Source of the DNA: Synechococcus sp. BIOS-E4-1
GTDB taxonomy: Bacteria > Cyanobacteriota > Cyanobacteriia > PCC-6307 > Cyanobiaceae
Assembly: GCF_014279995.1 (NCBI RefSeq)
Contig: NZ_CP047935.1
Location: 345,243 to 409,242, forward strand
DNA length: 64,000 nucleotides
Direction: 5' to 3'
In this document: one piece after another, positions 8,429-17,484 of the stretch
How the letters are laid out: each line of letters opens with the position of its first letter
How positions within the stretch are numbered: the stretch's first letter is position 1
Notes under the pieces: model-generated
What the model saw: the letters and a program-made list of their open reading frames with translations, nothing else
Told to the model about the DNA's origin: nothing
The model's database searches: none
Position numbers and translations under genes: made by a program

Positions 8429-9211
8429 ATGCTTCTCGATCTCACGGGCAAGAAGATCCTCGTCACCGGCATCGCCAACAATCGATCGATTGCCTGGGGC
8501 ATCGCCCAGCAGCTCAAAGCGGCGGGTGCTGAATTGGGCATCACCTATCTCCCTGACGAGAAAGGTCGTTTTGAGACCAAGGTTCGTGAGCTCACCGCTC
8601 CACTTGAACCCTCGTTGTTCCTGCCTCTGAATGTTCAGGATGCCGTTCAAATGGAAACGGTCTTCGCAGAGATCAAGCAGAAGTGGGGCGTGCTGGATGG
8701 ATTGGTGCATTGCCTTGCTTTCGCGGGCAAGGAGGAACTGATCGGTGATTACAGCGCCACAACCTTTGAGGGTTTTGCCCGAGCTCTCGAGATCAGTGCT
8801 TATTCCCTGGCTCCCCTGTGTCGTCATGCCAAGCCGTTGTTCAGTGAGAAAGCCGGGGTGGTCACGCTCACTTACCTGGGCGCTGAACGCGCGATTCCCA
8901 ACTACAACGTGATGGGTGTGGCCAAGGCCGCTCTGGAAGCGTCCGTTCGCTATCTCTCCGCCGAGCTCGGTCCCGACAAGCAGGTTCGCGTGAATGCCAT
9001 CAGTGCAGGCCCGATCCGCACGCTGGCGAGCTCGGCCATTGGTGGCATCCTCGACATGATTCACAACGTGGAGGAAAAGGCACCGCTGCGCCGCACCGTC
9101 ACCCAGACGGAAGTGGGCAACACTGCTGCATTCCTGCTCAGTGAGCTGTCCAGTGGTATTTCCGGCCAAACCATCTATGTGGATGCGGGGTATTGCATCA
9201 ATGGCATGTGA
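8429..9211 (+). CDS. fabI: Enoyl-[acyl-carrier-protein] reductase (NADH)
   Basis: FabI reduces trans-2-enoyl-ACP in each elongation round of type II fatty acid synthesis. The 260-residue chain begins with LTGKKILVTGIANNRSIAWG, the family's version of the short-chain dehydrogenase dinucleotide-binding loop. Catalytic residues read as Tyr149 (in LTYLGAERA), Tyr159 and Lys166 (Y-x6-K in NYNVMGVAKAALE). The N-terminal IAWGIA and the C-terminal ISGQTIYVDAGYCI are typical. The ATG at 8429 starts exactly at the expected N terminus. It is divergent from the split photolyase pair. Confidence 0.96.
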   Translation: MLLDLTGKKILVTGIANNRSIAWGIAQQLKAAGAELGITYLPDEKGRFETKVRELTAPLEPSLFLPLNVQDAVQMETVFAEIKQKWGVLDGLVHCLAFAGKEELIGDYSATTFEGFARALEISAYSLAPLCRHAKPLFSEKAGVVTLTYLGAERAIPNYNVMGVAKAALEASVRYLSAELGPDKQVRVNAISAGPIRTLASSAIGGILDMIHNVEEKAPLRRTVTQTEVGNTAAFLLSELSSGISGQTIYVDAGYCINGM

Positions 9212-9244
9212 TTCAGCTGTGCTGTGAGATTGGGTCCGACGAAT

Positions 9245-10450
9245 TCAGGGCTGGGTTGTTGAAGGCAACATCACTGATCTGAGCAGACTTCTGACGAACT
9301 GCTCGGCGGTGCGATCGACTCCCCCGAGCATCTTGTCCATTTCCTTGAAGCTTCTTTGCCACTCAACCCGCCGACTTTCAAGGTTGTTCTCATAGGTGCG
9401 TGTGATCGTTTCAACAGTGCAGCCGGTTTGAAATCCTTTGCTCAGGATCTGGCCGGCCAGCTCTCCGCTGTGAATGGCGCGGTCGATCCCATGCCCGATC
9501 ATGGGGTCGACCAGTGAGGCTGCATCACCCGTGAGCAAAATCCCCGACGGGGATTGGGGCAGGGGATCGTCGGTTAAAACCGGAATTCCCCAGGTTCTGA
9601 TGGCGTCACCTCTGGGAGCATGTTGACGGGTGAGCGCCAGGAGATCGCGACCGCTGAGTGGTGGAATCTCGCGGTGATGACACCAGTAGATGCCAGCGTT
9701 GGTTCCGCCATTCACTGAAAACCGCCAGGCGTAGGAGGGGTTGCGAGGCCACTGATAATCCATCAGTGAAACGTCCGGAGTGTCAACTTCGTCGCGCCTA
9801 GAATATCTTCGGCTCGCCAATGCAATCGGTCGCGCAGCGTGTTGTTCACGCGTCAGGTTCTGCACAACTGAGGAAACCCCATCACACCCCACCACCACCT
9901 CGGCGGTGATTTCGAATTTCCCTTGCACCTGACCCTTGCGGCTGCGAATTGTGCCTGCGACGCACCAGGGATCAGAGGCTGAGTGACGGTGGAGCGATTG
10001 CACCTGCCAACCGAATTCCATGGGCAATCCAGCTCTCGCGCAGCACTCAACCAGCCAGTTGTCGAGGTCGATGCGGCGAATGCTGTGAAAGGACGCTTCC
10101 CTCGTGCGCAGGCCAGTGCCCTGAAGTGAGTAGCCACTCGCTTCAGCGAGGGTGGGCGTCAGCTCCGCATAGCTGGGTTTGCGTGTCTCGCTGACAGATC
10201 TCTGGATGATCGTGGTTGGGATGTTGTTCTCTCTCAGGAAACGGAGCGCATCGCCTGTCAGGGCATCACCGCAGATCTTGTCTCTCGGGAAGTGGGCACG
10301 ATCAATCGCCAGCACTTCAAGACCACTTTTCGCTAGCCCCATTCCGCAGGCTGTGCCTGCGGGGCCGAGACCCACAATCAGAACCTGAACCCTTCGTTGG
10401 ACTGGCGCACTGCTCTTCTTTACGTCGGTGTCAAGGTCGGGGAATTGCAT
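9245..10450 (-). CDS. FAD-dependent oxidoreductase, geranylgeranyl-reductase-like
   Basis: A 401-residue flavoprotein. [19 protein letters not shown] near residue 22 is the GxGxxG FAD loop, followed by [19 protein letters not shown], the segment characteristic of the geranylgeranyl reductase/halogenase-like group. [23 protein letters not shown] at the C-terminal side is the second FAD-binding motif. The family includes ChlP, but this sequence lacks obvious ChlP-specific features, so the substrate is open: an isoprenoid, a carotenoid-linked substrate or another compound. The ATG at 10450 is 58 bases from the divergent hisB start, so both promoters must overlap. Confidence 0.8.
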   Translation of the reverse strand: MQFPDLDTDVKKSSAPVQRRVQVLIVGLGPAGTACGMGLAKSGLEVLAIDRAHFPRDKICGDALTGDALRFLRENNIPTTIIQRSVSETRKPSYAELTPTLAEASGYSLQGTGLRTREASFHSIRRIDLDNWLVECCARAGLPMEFGWQVQSLHRHSASDPWCVAGTIRSRKGQVQGKFEITAEVVVGCDGVSSVVQNLTREQHAARPIALASRRYSRRDEVDTPDVSLMDYQWPRNPSYAWRFSVNGGTNAGIYWCHHREIPPLSGRDLLALTRQHAPRGDAIRTWGIPVLTDDPLPQSPSGILLTGDAASLVDPMIGHGIDRAIHSGELAGQILSKGFQTGCTVETITRTYENNLESRRVEWQRSFKEMDKMLGGVDRTAEQFVRSLLRSVMLPSTTQP

Positions 10451-10508
10451 GGTTGTGGTTTCTGATTGCTTGCTCGTGCGGCACGATGAAGTCACTGAAA
10501 GCAATGGG

Positions 10509-11117
10509 ATGACGCGACAAGGCGAGATCCATCGAGTGACCGGTGAAACCGATGTCAAGGTGTGCCTTGATCTTGACGGCAGTGGCAAGTGTCAGGCCAG
10601 CACCGGCGTGCCCTTCCTGGACCACATGCTCCATCAGATCAGCAGCCATGGCTTGATTGATCTTGAGATCAATGCGGTGGGTGATACCCATATTGATGAC
10701 CACCACTCCAATGAAGACGTGGGCATTGCCGTCGGACAGGCTCTGGCGCAGGCCCTGGGTGATCGGCGCGGCATCGTGCGTTTCGGTCACTTCGTCGCTC
10801 CATTGGATGAAGCGCTGGTGCAGGTCGTGCTGGATTGTTCAGGCCGCCCACATCTCTCCTACAGCCTCAGCATTCCAAATCAGAAGATCGGTCGCTACGA
10901 CACCGAGCTGGTCAAGGAATTCTTTGTGGCGGTGGTCAACAACAGCGGGCTCACCCTCCATATCCGTCAGCTGGATGGAACCAATTCCCATCACATCGTT
11001 GAAGCCTGTTTCAAGGCCTTTGCCCGGGCCTTGCGTATGGCAACGGAGATCGACCCGCGGCGTGCCGGTGCGGTTCCCAGCAGCAAGGGTGTGCTTGAGC
11101 AGGCAGGGGCGACCTGA
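10509..11117 (+). CDS. hisB: Imidazoleglycerol-phosphate dehydratase
   Basis: HisB dehydrates imidazole-glycerol phosphate in histidine synthesis. The 202-residue monofunctional form has the two histidine-rich metal sites of the family: [13 protein letters not shown] at 37-48 and [16 protein letters not shown] at 59-74, mirrored in the second half by the [17 protein letters not shown] segment. There is no N-terminal phosphatase domain as in enterobacteria. The ATG at 10509 begins [16 protein letters not shown], the usual start. Its product acts in the cytosol; the other histidine genes are not in this window. Confidence 0.96.
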   Translation: MTRQGEIHRVTGETDVKVCLDLDGSGKCQASTGVPFLDHMLHQISSHGLIDLEINAVGDTHIDDHHSNEDVGIAVGQALAQALGDRRGIVRFGHFVAPLDEALVQVVLDCSGRPHLSYSLSIPNQKIGRYDTELVKEFFVAVVNNSGLTLHIRQLDGTNSHHIVEACFKAFARALRMATEIDPRRAGAVPSSKGVLEQAGAT

Positions 11118-11176
11118 GTCTTCGCCGCGCTTCACAGTCCGTTACGAGAAGATGGAGATCGCTGCTGTTGTTCCCC

Positions 11177-12664
11177 GTGACCGTCGCTCCCGCCGCTGAA
11201 CGTTTCAACCGGTCGGAATGGGCCAGCGCCTTCCGCAATGTGGAGCAGGAGCTCACTGATGTTGCGCTTCAGCCGGTGAGGGGCAGCGTGCCATCAGAGC
11301 TGCTGGGAACTCTCTATCGCAATGGCCCTGGACTTCTGGAGCGTAATGGCCAGCGTGTTCACCATCCCTTTGATGGTGACGGCATGATCACTGCGATTCA
11401 GTTCAATGCTGAGGGTGTTTCGCTCACCAATCGTTTTGTGCGTACTGCTGGCTGGCAGGCCGAGGAAGCGGCAGGCAAGGTGCTGTATCGAGGGGTTTTC
11501 GGAAGTCAGAAGCCTGGAGGTCCGCTGGCCAATGCCTTTGATCTGAGGTTGAAAAACATCGCCAATACTGGCGTTGTTCAGCTTGGCGACCAGTTGCTCG
11601 CACTCTGGGAAGCAGCCGAACCCCATGCGCTCGATCCCCGAACCCTCGAGACCCACGGCATCAGCCTGCTGGGCGGTGTTCTGAAGAAAGGTGAGGCCTT
11701 CAGTGCCCATCCTCGCTTCGATCCCGGACATCACAGTCGCCCGCGCATGGTCACCTTCGGGGTCAACACCGGGCCACGCAGCACCATCCGTTTGATGGAA
11801 TTCGCCACGGAAGATGACTCCGCCGCCGGGATTAAGGCAGGAGACCTTCTCAGCGACCGCCGTGACAGCTTCAACGGCTTTGCCTTCCTGCACGATTTCG
11901 CTATCACACCCAACTGGGCTGTGTTTCTCCAGAACGCGATCGATTTCAACCCGCTTCCTTTCGTGCTTGGCAGAAAGGGTGCGGCCCAGTGCCTGCAATC
12001 CAAGCAGAATGGCCAGGCCAAGTTCTGGCTGATTCCACGGGACAGCGGTGCCTTTGCCGGCCAATCCCCGCGGATTGTGGATGCACCCGAGGGCTTTGTG
12101 TTTCATCACCTCAACGCCTGGGAACAGGAGGGTGATGTGGTGGTGGAGAGCATTTACTACAGCGATTTTCCATCGATCGGTCCCGATGTCGACTTTGCAG
12201 CGGTTGACTTCGATCTGATCCCCGAGGGGCTGCTCGAGCAGTGCCGCATCAACTTGGAGAGCGCCACGGTGCAGACCACGCGTTTGAGTGAACGCTGCTG
12301 TGAATTTGCGATGGTGAATCCTGTGAAGGAAGGTCTTCCCTGTCGCTTCGCCTGGATGGCAGCCGCAGCGCGCGAGCAGGGTAATGATCCGCTTCAGGTG
12401 GTTAAAAAGCTTGATCTGGTCAGCGGTGAGCGCCAGATCTGGAGTGCCGTGCCCCACGGATTTGTGAGTGAGCCATTGATGGTTCCCAGGCATGGGGCAA
12501 GCGCTGAAGACGATGGCTGGGTGCTGGAACTGGTGTGGAACGGTGATCGGGAAGGTTCTGATCTTGTGATTCTTGACGCGGCTGATCTGCGCGAACTGGC
12601 GGTGTTCGAGCTGCCGTTGGCGATACCCCATGGCCTGCACGGCAGCTGGGTTGATGCCAGCTGA
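11177..12664 (+). CDS. Carotenoid oxygenase (RPE65/CCD family)
   Basis: A non-haem iron enzyme of about 495 residues that cleaves a polyene double bond, likely an apocarotenoid-cleaving, retinal-forming enzyme of cyanobacteria. Family blocks: GTLYRNGPGLLERNG near 45, HHPFDGDGMI, then iron-ligand histidine segments: AHPRFDPGHHSRPRM, FAFLHDFAITPNW, GFVFHHLNAWE and the C-terminal IPHGLHGSW. All four ligand positions appear to be present. Start choice is weak: GTG at 11177 is used, TTG at 11168 is in frame. It follows hisB by 59 bases. Substrate is inferred from the family. Confidence 0.85.
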   Translation: MTVAPAAERFNRSEWASAFRNVEQELTDVALQPVRGSVPSELLGTLYRNGPGLLERNGQRVHHPFDGDGMITAIQFNAEGVSLTNRFVRTAGWQAEEAAGKVLYRGVFGSQKPGGPLANAFDLRLKNIANTGVVQLGDQLLALWEAAEPHALDPRTLETHGISLLGGVLKKGEAFSAHPRFDPGHHSRPRMVTFGVNTGPRSTIRLMEFATEDDSAAGIKAGDLLSDRRDSFNGFAFLHDFAITPNWAVFLQNAIDFNPLPFVLGRKGAAQCLQSKQNGQAKFWLIPRDSGAFAGQSPRIVDAPEGFVFHHLNAWEQEGDVVVESIYYSDFPSIGPDVDFAAVDFDLIPEGLLEQCRINLESATVQTTRLSERCCEFAMVNPVKEGLPCRFAWMAAAAREQGNDPLQVVKKLDLVSGERQIWSAVPHGFVSEPLMVPRHGASAEDDGWVLELVWNGDREGSDLVILDAADLRELAVFELPLAIPHGLHGSWVDAS

Positions 12665-12775
12665 CTCAGTCGGACTCGGTGGTGTCTGAAGCAGCGCCGG
12701 TCATGGTTGTGAAATCTTTCCAGGCGCCGCATGACTTAGACAGCGACTCAGGTTCCATTCGCTGTCTCGCTCGTG

Positions 12776-13486
12776 ATGCCTTCTGAGCTGAATCCCCCCG
12801 TGATCTCTTTGGCAGCAGCAGTGTTGCTCGCTCCAGCCGTCTCGCTGCTGCCGCCAGCGGCCAAAGCTGAGATTCAGGGTCCTGTTTGCCGTGGCACCCT
12901 TCTTCAGCTGAATCTGCAGGAGAGCGGTGAAAGCCGTACGGTTCGTTTCCGTTTCAATCTGCGCCTCGAGGCAGAGGGCTCGACGACCGCAGCCGCACTG
13001 GAACAACTCAATCAGCGTCAGGTCAGGCTGCGCGAGGAGTTGGAGACCCTTGTTGACGGGCGGCTTGTGATTCCGGCACCCAACACCTATGCCATGCCCG
13101 GTTCTCAGCCATCAAGGGGCTATCGGTCTTCAACAACCATCACCGGAACGGTTGGTCGCAGCAACTACGACCCCTTGATCCAGCGCGCCGGCCGTTTGCC
13201 GGGTGTCCGTCTCCAGGGCATGACCTCCCTGCCATCTGCCGAGGGGCAGGATCGTTTGCAGCACCAACTGCTTGAGAGGGCTCTTGAGCGCGGTCGCAGG
13301 CAGGCCGAGCAGACGGCAGCATCCCTTGGGCTTCGCAGGGTGGCGCTGCTGCGCATCGATCAGCGCAGTCATGCCTCGGTTCGCCCTGCCGCGATGGCGG
13401 TCAGTGCGGCGCCACGGTTCAGGCCTGAGGAAGCGCCGCTGCCCACAGCCAGCCTCAGTCTTGCGCTGGATTACTGCCTCAACTGA
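12776..13486 (+). CDS. Exported SIMPL (DUF541) domain protein
   Basis: A 236-residue protein with an N-terminal signal peptide (hydrophobic ISLAAAVLLAPAVSLL, then AKA before the mature chain), so it should be periplasmic or membrane attached. The rest has the SIMPL layout: a strand-rich N-terminal part, GTVGRSNYDPLIQRAG, then an amphipathic helix with repeated RRQAEQTAASLGL, and a C-terminal strand LSLALDYCLN. SIMPL proteins have no firmly assigned reaction. GTG at 12773 directly precedes the ATG used here. The MFS gene follows by about 40 bases on the same strand. Confidence 0.7.
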   Translation: MPSELNPPVISLAAAVLLAPAVSLLPPAAKAEIQGPVCRGTLLQLNLQESGESRTVRFRFNLRLEAEGSTTAAALEQLNQRQVRLREELETLVDGRLVIPAPNTYAMPGSQPSRGYRSSTTITGTVGRSNYDPLIQRAGRLPGVRLQGMTSLPSAEGQDRLQHQLLERALERGRRQAEQTAASLGLRRVALLRIDQRSHASVRPAAMAVSAAPRFRPEEAPLPTASLSLALDYCLN

Positions 13487-13528
13487 GCTCATTCCCCCAC
13501 ACTGATCATCAGCTGGCGGCAGAGAGTC

Positions 13529-14782
13529 ATGGAGGGGAGACGCAGCGATCGGCTGCTCTGGGTCACGAGTCTTCTGTTCGTGGTCTGGCTGGTCTGGGTG
13601 GAAACCAGCTTTCAGTATTTCCAGGGTTCCCTGGGATCGGATCTGCGTCTGCACTCGGCGGGAGTGGCTCTGGTGGCCGGCAGCTTTTTATTGCCTTACG
13701 GCTTGGTGCAGGTGCCCGTTGGTCGCCTGATTGACCGGGGCAAGGTCGAGCTCTGGCTGCTGCTGGCTGCGTTGGCTGCAGCGTGTTGCAGTCTGGTGTT
13801 TGCCAGCAGCGACAGCCTGCAGGGGCTGCTGTTGTCTCGCATCGGCACCGGCATGGCCTGCGCTGTGGCTTTTCCGGCATCCGCGTTGCTGGCGCGGCGC
13901 AGCCTGCCAGCAGATCGCTTCGCCTTGGCCATGGGATTCACCGATGGTTTGCTGGGAATCGGTGCCGCCCTGGCGGCCGTGGTGCCCCTGTTGCTGGGTC
14001 GCTCCGGTTGGCGGGAACTGGTGCTGCTCCAGGGCCTTTCACTGGCTTTGATGGTGGCGTTGCCGATGCTTCTGCTTGGGGCCAGCCGTCGCTCGCCCGC
14101 CATGGCGCCGGCAGCCGAGCAGGAGGTTCGCCTGCAGCGTTGGACCAGGGCTGGAGTGAATCGCCTGATTCAGTGCTGTCTGCTTTATGCGTGGGGGCTT
14201 GGTTTTGTGTTCGGGATGGCGCAGTACGGCCTGCTCTCCAGTCTGAGGGGCTGGTCCAGTCCACTGATGGAGAGTCTCACCCTGATCATGTCGATCGGCC
14301 TGGTGGTGGGGATGGTCAGCAGTGGGGCTCTCGGCGGACGCCCTCAGCAGCGTGGACGCTTGTTGCTGATCGGCACTGTGATCACTTTGCTTTCGCTGTT
14401 GCTGCTGATCGTGCCCTCGTTGCCGCGTGGGGTGCTGCTGCTGCCCGCCTTCAGCTTCGGTGTCGGCATCGGCACGTCGGTGTTGGCCTTCCCGATCGCG
14501 GAAGCTTCGGCACCTCCAGGACAGACGGCGATGACGGTGTCGATCGTCAACACCTCCGGAACGGTGATGGGCGGATTGATGACGATCGTGTCGGGATTGA
14601 TTCTTCAGGCCTCTCCTCCAGGAGACCTGTCGCTGGTGCTTCTGATCTATGGAGCACTGGCGCTGTTTGGTTTGGCGATGGCCAGCTGGATCAGTTTCAG
14701 CCCTGAGCCGGTTGCCGCTGACGCCATTCCTTCCAGGCCAGACGCGGTGCTGTCCAGAGACTCAGCAGAACCAGAGGGGTGA
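13529..14782 (+). CDS. Major facilitator superfamily transporter
   Basis: The 417-residue protein is hydrophobic throughout with about twelve membrane segments. Between segments 2 and 3 is YGLVQVPVGRLIDRGK, the family's loop (G-x3-D-R-x-G-R-like) that gates the carrier. LSRIGTGMACAVAFPAS and GFTDGLLGIGAALAA are typical glycine-rich helices. The substrate is not evident. The C-terminal tail (about 30 polar residues) overlaps the convergent BCCT gene by 86 bases; truncation or a late frameshift there would be hard to notice. The ATG at 13529 follows a GGAGGG-like purine run. Confidence 0.8.
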   Translation: MEGRRSDRLLWVTSLLFVVWLVWVETSFQYFQGSLGSDLRLHSAGVALVAGSFLLPYGLVQVPVGRLIDRGKVELWLLLAALAAACCSLVFASSDSLQGLLLSRIGTGMACAVAFPASALLARRSLPADRFALAMGFTDGLLGIGAALAAVVPLLLGRSGWRELVLLQGLSLALMVALPMLLLGASRRSPAMAPAAEQEVRLQRWTRAGVNRLIQCCLLYAWGLGFVFGMAQYGLLSSLRGWSSPLMESLTLIMSIGLVVGMVSSGALGGRPQQRGRLLLIGTVITLLSLLLLIVPSLPRGVLLLPAFSFGVGIGTSVLAFPIAEASAPPGQTAMTVSIVNTSGTVMGGLMTIVSGLILQASPPGDLSLVLLIYGALALFGLAMASWISFSPEPVAADAIPSRPDAVLSRDSAEPEG

Positions 14783-16358
14783 CCGGCACGGCAGTGATCA
14801 CAATGAAGGCCTGCAGGGCGTTGATCGAGGTGTTATCTCCCAGGCTGGTGCCGATGCGCAGCAACACCAGCGTGAGGGTGCCGATCATCAGAGCCCAGAA
14901 CAAGCGCAGCAGCGCTGGTGGTGTGCTCTGAGCACTCACCACCATGGCTGCTGCATAACTCATCGAGTCGGCACTGGTGGCCATGAACAGCACCACCAGC
15001 ACGAGCCCGACTGGAATCAACAGCCACGACAGGGGCAGCTGTCCGAGAATGGCCAGCAGTGCTCCCGACTCACCGCTGGCAGTGAGCGGGCCGCTGATCG
15101 AGCCGGGATTGGCCAGTTCCAGCTGCATGCCGGAGCCGCCGAGCAGCGTGAACCAGATGTTGGTCACGATCGGGCAGAGGATGGCCACCGCCAGCACCAG
15201 TTCGCGCAAAGTGCGGCCGCGGCTCACACCTGCCGTGAACAGGCCCATCAGCGGTGCGTAGCCCAGGAACCAGCCCCAATAGAACACGGTCCAGCTGTTG
15301 ACCCAGTTGCCCGGGCTGCTGTTGTGGGCGAGGGCCATGCCCGGCAGGTTGATGAGGTAGAGCCCGAATGCGCTGAAGAAATGCTGAATCAGCCAGATCC
15401 CCGGGCCCAGCAACAGCAGAGCCGCAGCAAGCCCAAGGGTGAGCCAAACGTTCAGTTCAGAGAGCCACTTGATGCCGCGTTGAATTCCACTCACGGTTGA
15501 GGTGGCAAATACTGCTGTGAGCAAGACCACCACTAGGGATTGCAGTCCGGCGCTGTCGCTGAAACCCGGCAGCATTCCCGCGGCGTTACTGAGCTGGAGC
15601 GAGAGGAAGCCGAGTGGCCCCACGGTGCCTGCAATGGCCGCCACCACGGAAAGGCCGTCAGCGAGATCTCCAAGAGGACCCTCCACCCAGCCGCTGGGGA
15701 GGATTCCCACCAGCAGTGTGCGTGGTCGCAAAGGCTCCCCTCGTTGCTCCTGGATGGAGAGGGTGATGGTCACCGTTGTTGCGACCAGGGCCCAGGCCAG
15801 GAAACCCCAGTGCAGGAAGCTCACGGCCAGGGAGGGATCGACTGCAGCTGCGGTCGATCCCTCAACTCCGGCGAAGTAGGGCGCTGGATCTCGGAAGTGG
15901 AATAGGGGTTCGGCCGCAGACCAGAACACTCCACCGCCGGCCAGCAGCGTGCAGATCAGCACAGCGCACCAGTCGAAGAATTTCAGGCTTGGTTTGGCAT
16001 CAGCTCCTCCAAGGCGCAAGCTCCCGATCGGGCTGAGCGCCAGCACGATGGCAATCACAAACAGCAGCAGCACCATCCACTGCCACAGACCGCCGAGAGC
16101 GTTGCTGACAATGGCTTTGCCTGAGCTGGTGAACTGCTCCGCCAGTTTGAGGTCAATGGCTGCCACCACAAGAAAAACCAGCAGTGGCCCTGCGCCGATC
16201 AACAGCGGTTTGCGTCGCCACCACTGATTGGTTTCAGTCGCGCCGTCCTGGAGGGTTGATGGGTCGGGCAAGGGAGATGTCTTCGCGAGAGGGGCTTCAG
16301 ATGCTGACGGCTTCGCGCTGGTGACTCCAGCAGGACAGATCCACAGCAGGGGCTTCAC
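14697..16358 (-). CDS. BCCT-family (betaine/carnitine/choline-type) transporter
   Basis: A 553-residue, 12-segment secondary carrier. Family hallmarks: FWSAAEPLFHF near residue 145, and SWTVFYWGWFLGYAPLMGLF followed by SRGRTLREL. In glycine-betaine carriers the corresponding block reads YWAWWISWAP; here it is YWGWFLGYAP, so two of the tryptophans of the cation-pi box are Phe and Tyr, and the substrate may differ from glycine betaine. It is the last gene of a tightly packed minus-strand set with the flavoprotein, dehydrogenase and methyltransferase upstream. GTG at 16358 overlaps the preceding gene by 62 bases; TTG at 16271 is an alternative. Its 3' end overlaps the MFS gene. Confidence 0.88.
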   Translation of the reverse strand: MKPLLWICPAGVTSAKPSASEAPLAKTSPLPDPSTLQDGATETNQWWRRKPLLIGAGPLLVFLVVAAIDLKLAEQFTSSGKAIVSNALGGLWQWMVLLLFVIAIVLALSPIGSLRLGGADAKPSLKFFDWCAVLICTLLAGGGVFWSAAEPLFHFRDPAPYFAGVEGSTAAAVDPSLAVSFLHWGFLAWALVATTVTITLSIQEQRGEPLRPRTLLVGILPSGWVEGPLGDLADGLSVVAAIAGTVGPLGFLSLQLSNAAGMLPGFSDSAGLQSLVVVLLTAVFATSTVSGIQRGIKWLSELNVWLTLGLAAALLLLGPGIWLIQHFFSAFGLYLINLPGMALAHNSSPGNWVNSWTVFYWGWFLGYAPLMGLFTAGVSRGRTLRELVLAVAILCPIVTNIWFTLLGGSGMQLELANPGSISGPLTASGESGALLAILGQLPLSWLLIPVGLVLVVLFMATSADSMSYAAAMVVSAQSTPPALLRLFWALMIGTLTLVLLRIGTSLGDNTSINALQAFIVITAVPVTPLVLLSLWTAPRLAWKEWRQRQPAQG

Positions 16359-17484
16359 CGCTGGCCAGGCGTGCCAGCGAGTCGCCGATCAGAGGAGCGA
16401 ATTTGAAGGCTTGGCCTGAGCCGCCGGCAAACAGGCTCAGCTTGGGGCTCAGACGATCCAAAACGAAATTCACATCACTGGCCATCGAGTAGGGACTGAT
16501 CACCGTTTCGACCCGTTCCTGGACGCCTTCAACGTCGTTGAACAGGAACGTATCGAGCAGTTCGACCAGCCTTGCTGGTGGCTCTGTGGCCATGGCATTC
16601 GGTTCTGCGACACGCAGCTCTTTAGGCGCCCAGTCGATTCCCGCCTTGATTCGCGGCCGGCCGTCGTTGGTGTGGCTGAGCACCGGGAAGCCGTAATAAA
16701 GACCTCCGTCATCGCCGCGTTCCTTCTGGAAGCAGAACCATTGCGGATAACGATCCGCCAACGCAGGGTCCACGGTGTAGTGAGCCCAGAGCATCGGCCA
16801 TACCTCGAGTTTCGGCGCGAGACCCAGTGGAGCCAGCATCAGTTGGCTCCAGATGCCACAAGCCACGACCAGTTGTTCGGCGGCGATGTGATGTCCACCC
16901 TCAAGCGTCACGCCACCACCGTCGGCATCCAGGTTGGCCACCGGGCAGTGCTCGATCAATTGATGTCCGGCGTTGCGGGCCGTGCGGATCCAGTGGGCAA
17001 CCACTTTGTCGCTGCGCACCGCACCAGCGGTGGGCTCGAACAGTCCGGTGAAATCGCTCCTCGGTTTCAGAGGAAAACGGGCTGAGATCTGATCGGCATT
17101 GAGGGCTTCATAGGGAATGCCCTGCTCGTCCATGACCCGGCGGGCTCCTGGAATCGAGCCTTCGATGGTCTCCTCGTCCCAGCTTTCGCCGTAAAAGAGC
17201 AGTCCATGGGTTTCGCGCAGCTGTTCTCCTGCGTGGATCTCTTCCTCGCGCCAGAGCCTGTTCGCCTCCTGCGCCAGACGGCAGAGAACGGGATCGGAAT
17301 ACATCTCCCGGAACATCCGGGTTTCGCCAAAGCTGCTGGCTTTGGCATGCGCCAGGGTTTTGGCCTCGAGCAACAGCACGTCGGTGATCCCGCGACGGGC
17401 CAGGGACGCCGCACAGCTGAGACCGGCCATGCCGCCGCCGACAATCACCACTGCGGCTTGGGCTGGAAGAGAAGTTGAGCTCAT
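16297..17484 (-). CDS. FAD-dependent amine oxidase, monomeric sarcosine oxidase/SolA-like
   Basis: A 395-residue DAO-family flavoprotein. AVVIVGGGMAGLSCAASLA is the dinucleotide loop, and SSFGETRMFREMYSDP matches the active-site region of sarcosine and N-methyltryptophan oxidases (two Arg retained). The block that normally carries the Cys covalently bound to FAD (CMYT in sarcosine oxidase) reads SPYS at 330-333, so Cys is replaced by Ser and FAD is probably not covalently held. The lysine in GQAFKF is kept. Expected chemistry is oxidation of a secondary or primary amine with peroxide release. ATG overlaps the upstream dehydrogenase stop as ATGA. Confidence 0.85.
   Translation of the reverse strand: MSSTSLPAQAAVVIVGGGMAGLSCAASLARRGITDVLLLEAKTLAHAKASSFGETRMFREMYSDPVLCRLAQEANRLWREEEIHAGEQLRETHGLLFYGESWDEETIEGSIPGARRVMDEQGIPYEALNADQISARFPLKPRSDFTGLFEPTAGAVRSDKVVAHWIRTARNAGHQLIEHCPVANLDADGGGVTLEGGHHIAAEQLVVACGIWSQLMLAPLGLAPKLEVWPMLWAHYTVDPALADRYPQWFCFQKERGDDGGLYYGFPVLSHTNDGRPRIKAGIDWAPKELRVAEPNAMATEPPARLVELLDTFLFNDVEGVQERVETVISPYSMASDVNFVLDRLSPKLSLFAGGSGQAFKFAPLIGDSLARLASGEAPAVDLSCWSHQREAVSI

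Noticed and set aside
11294-12640. Long 448-codon open frame antisense to the carotenoid oxygenase
   Set aside because: G+C-rich genes often leave an open opposite frame; the sense frame has all four iron-ligand blocks and the antisense translation is compositionally odd.
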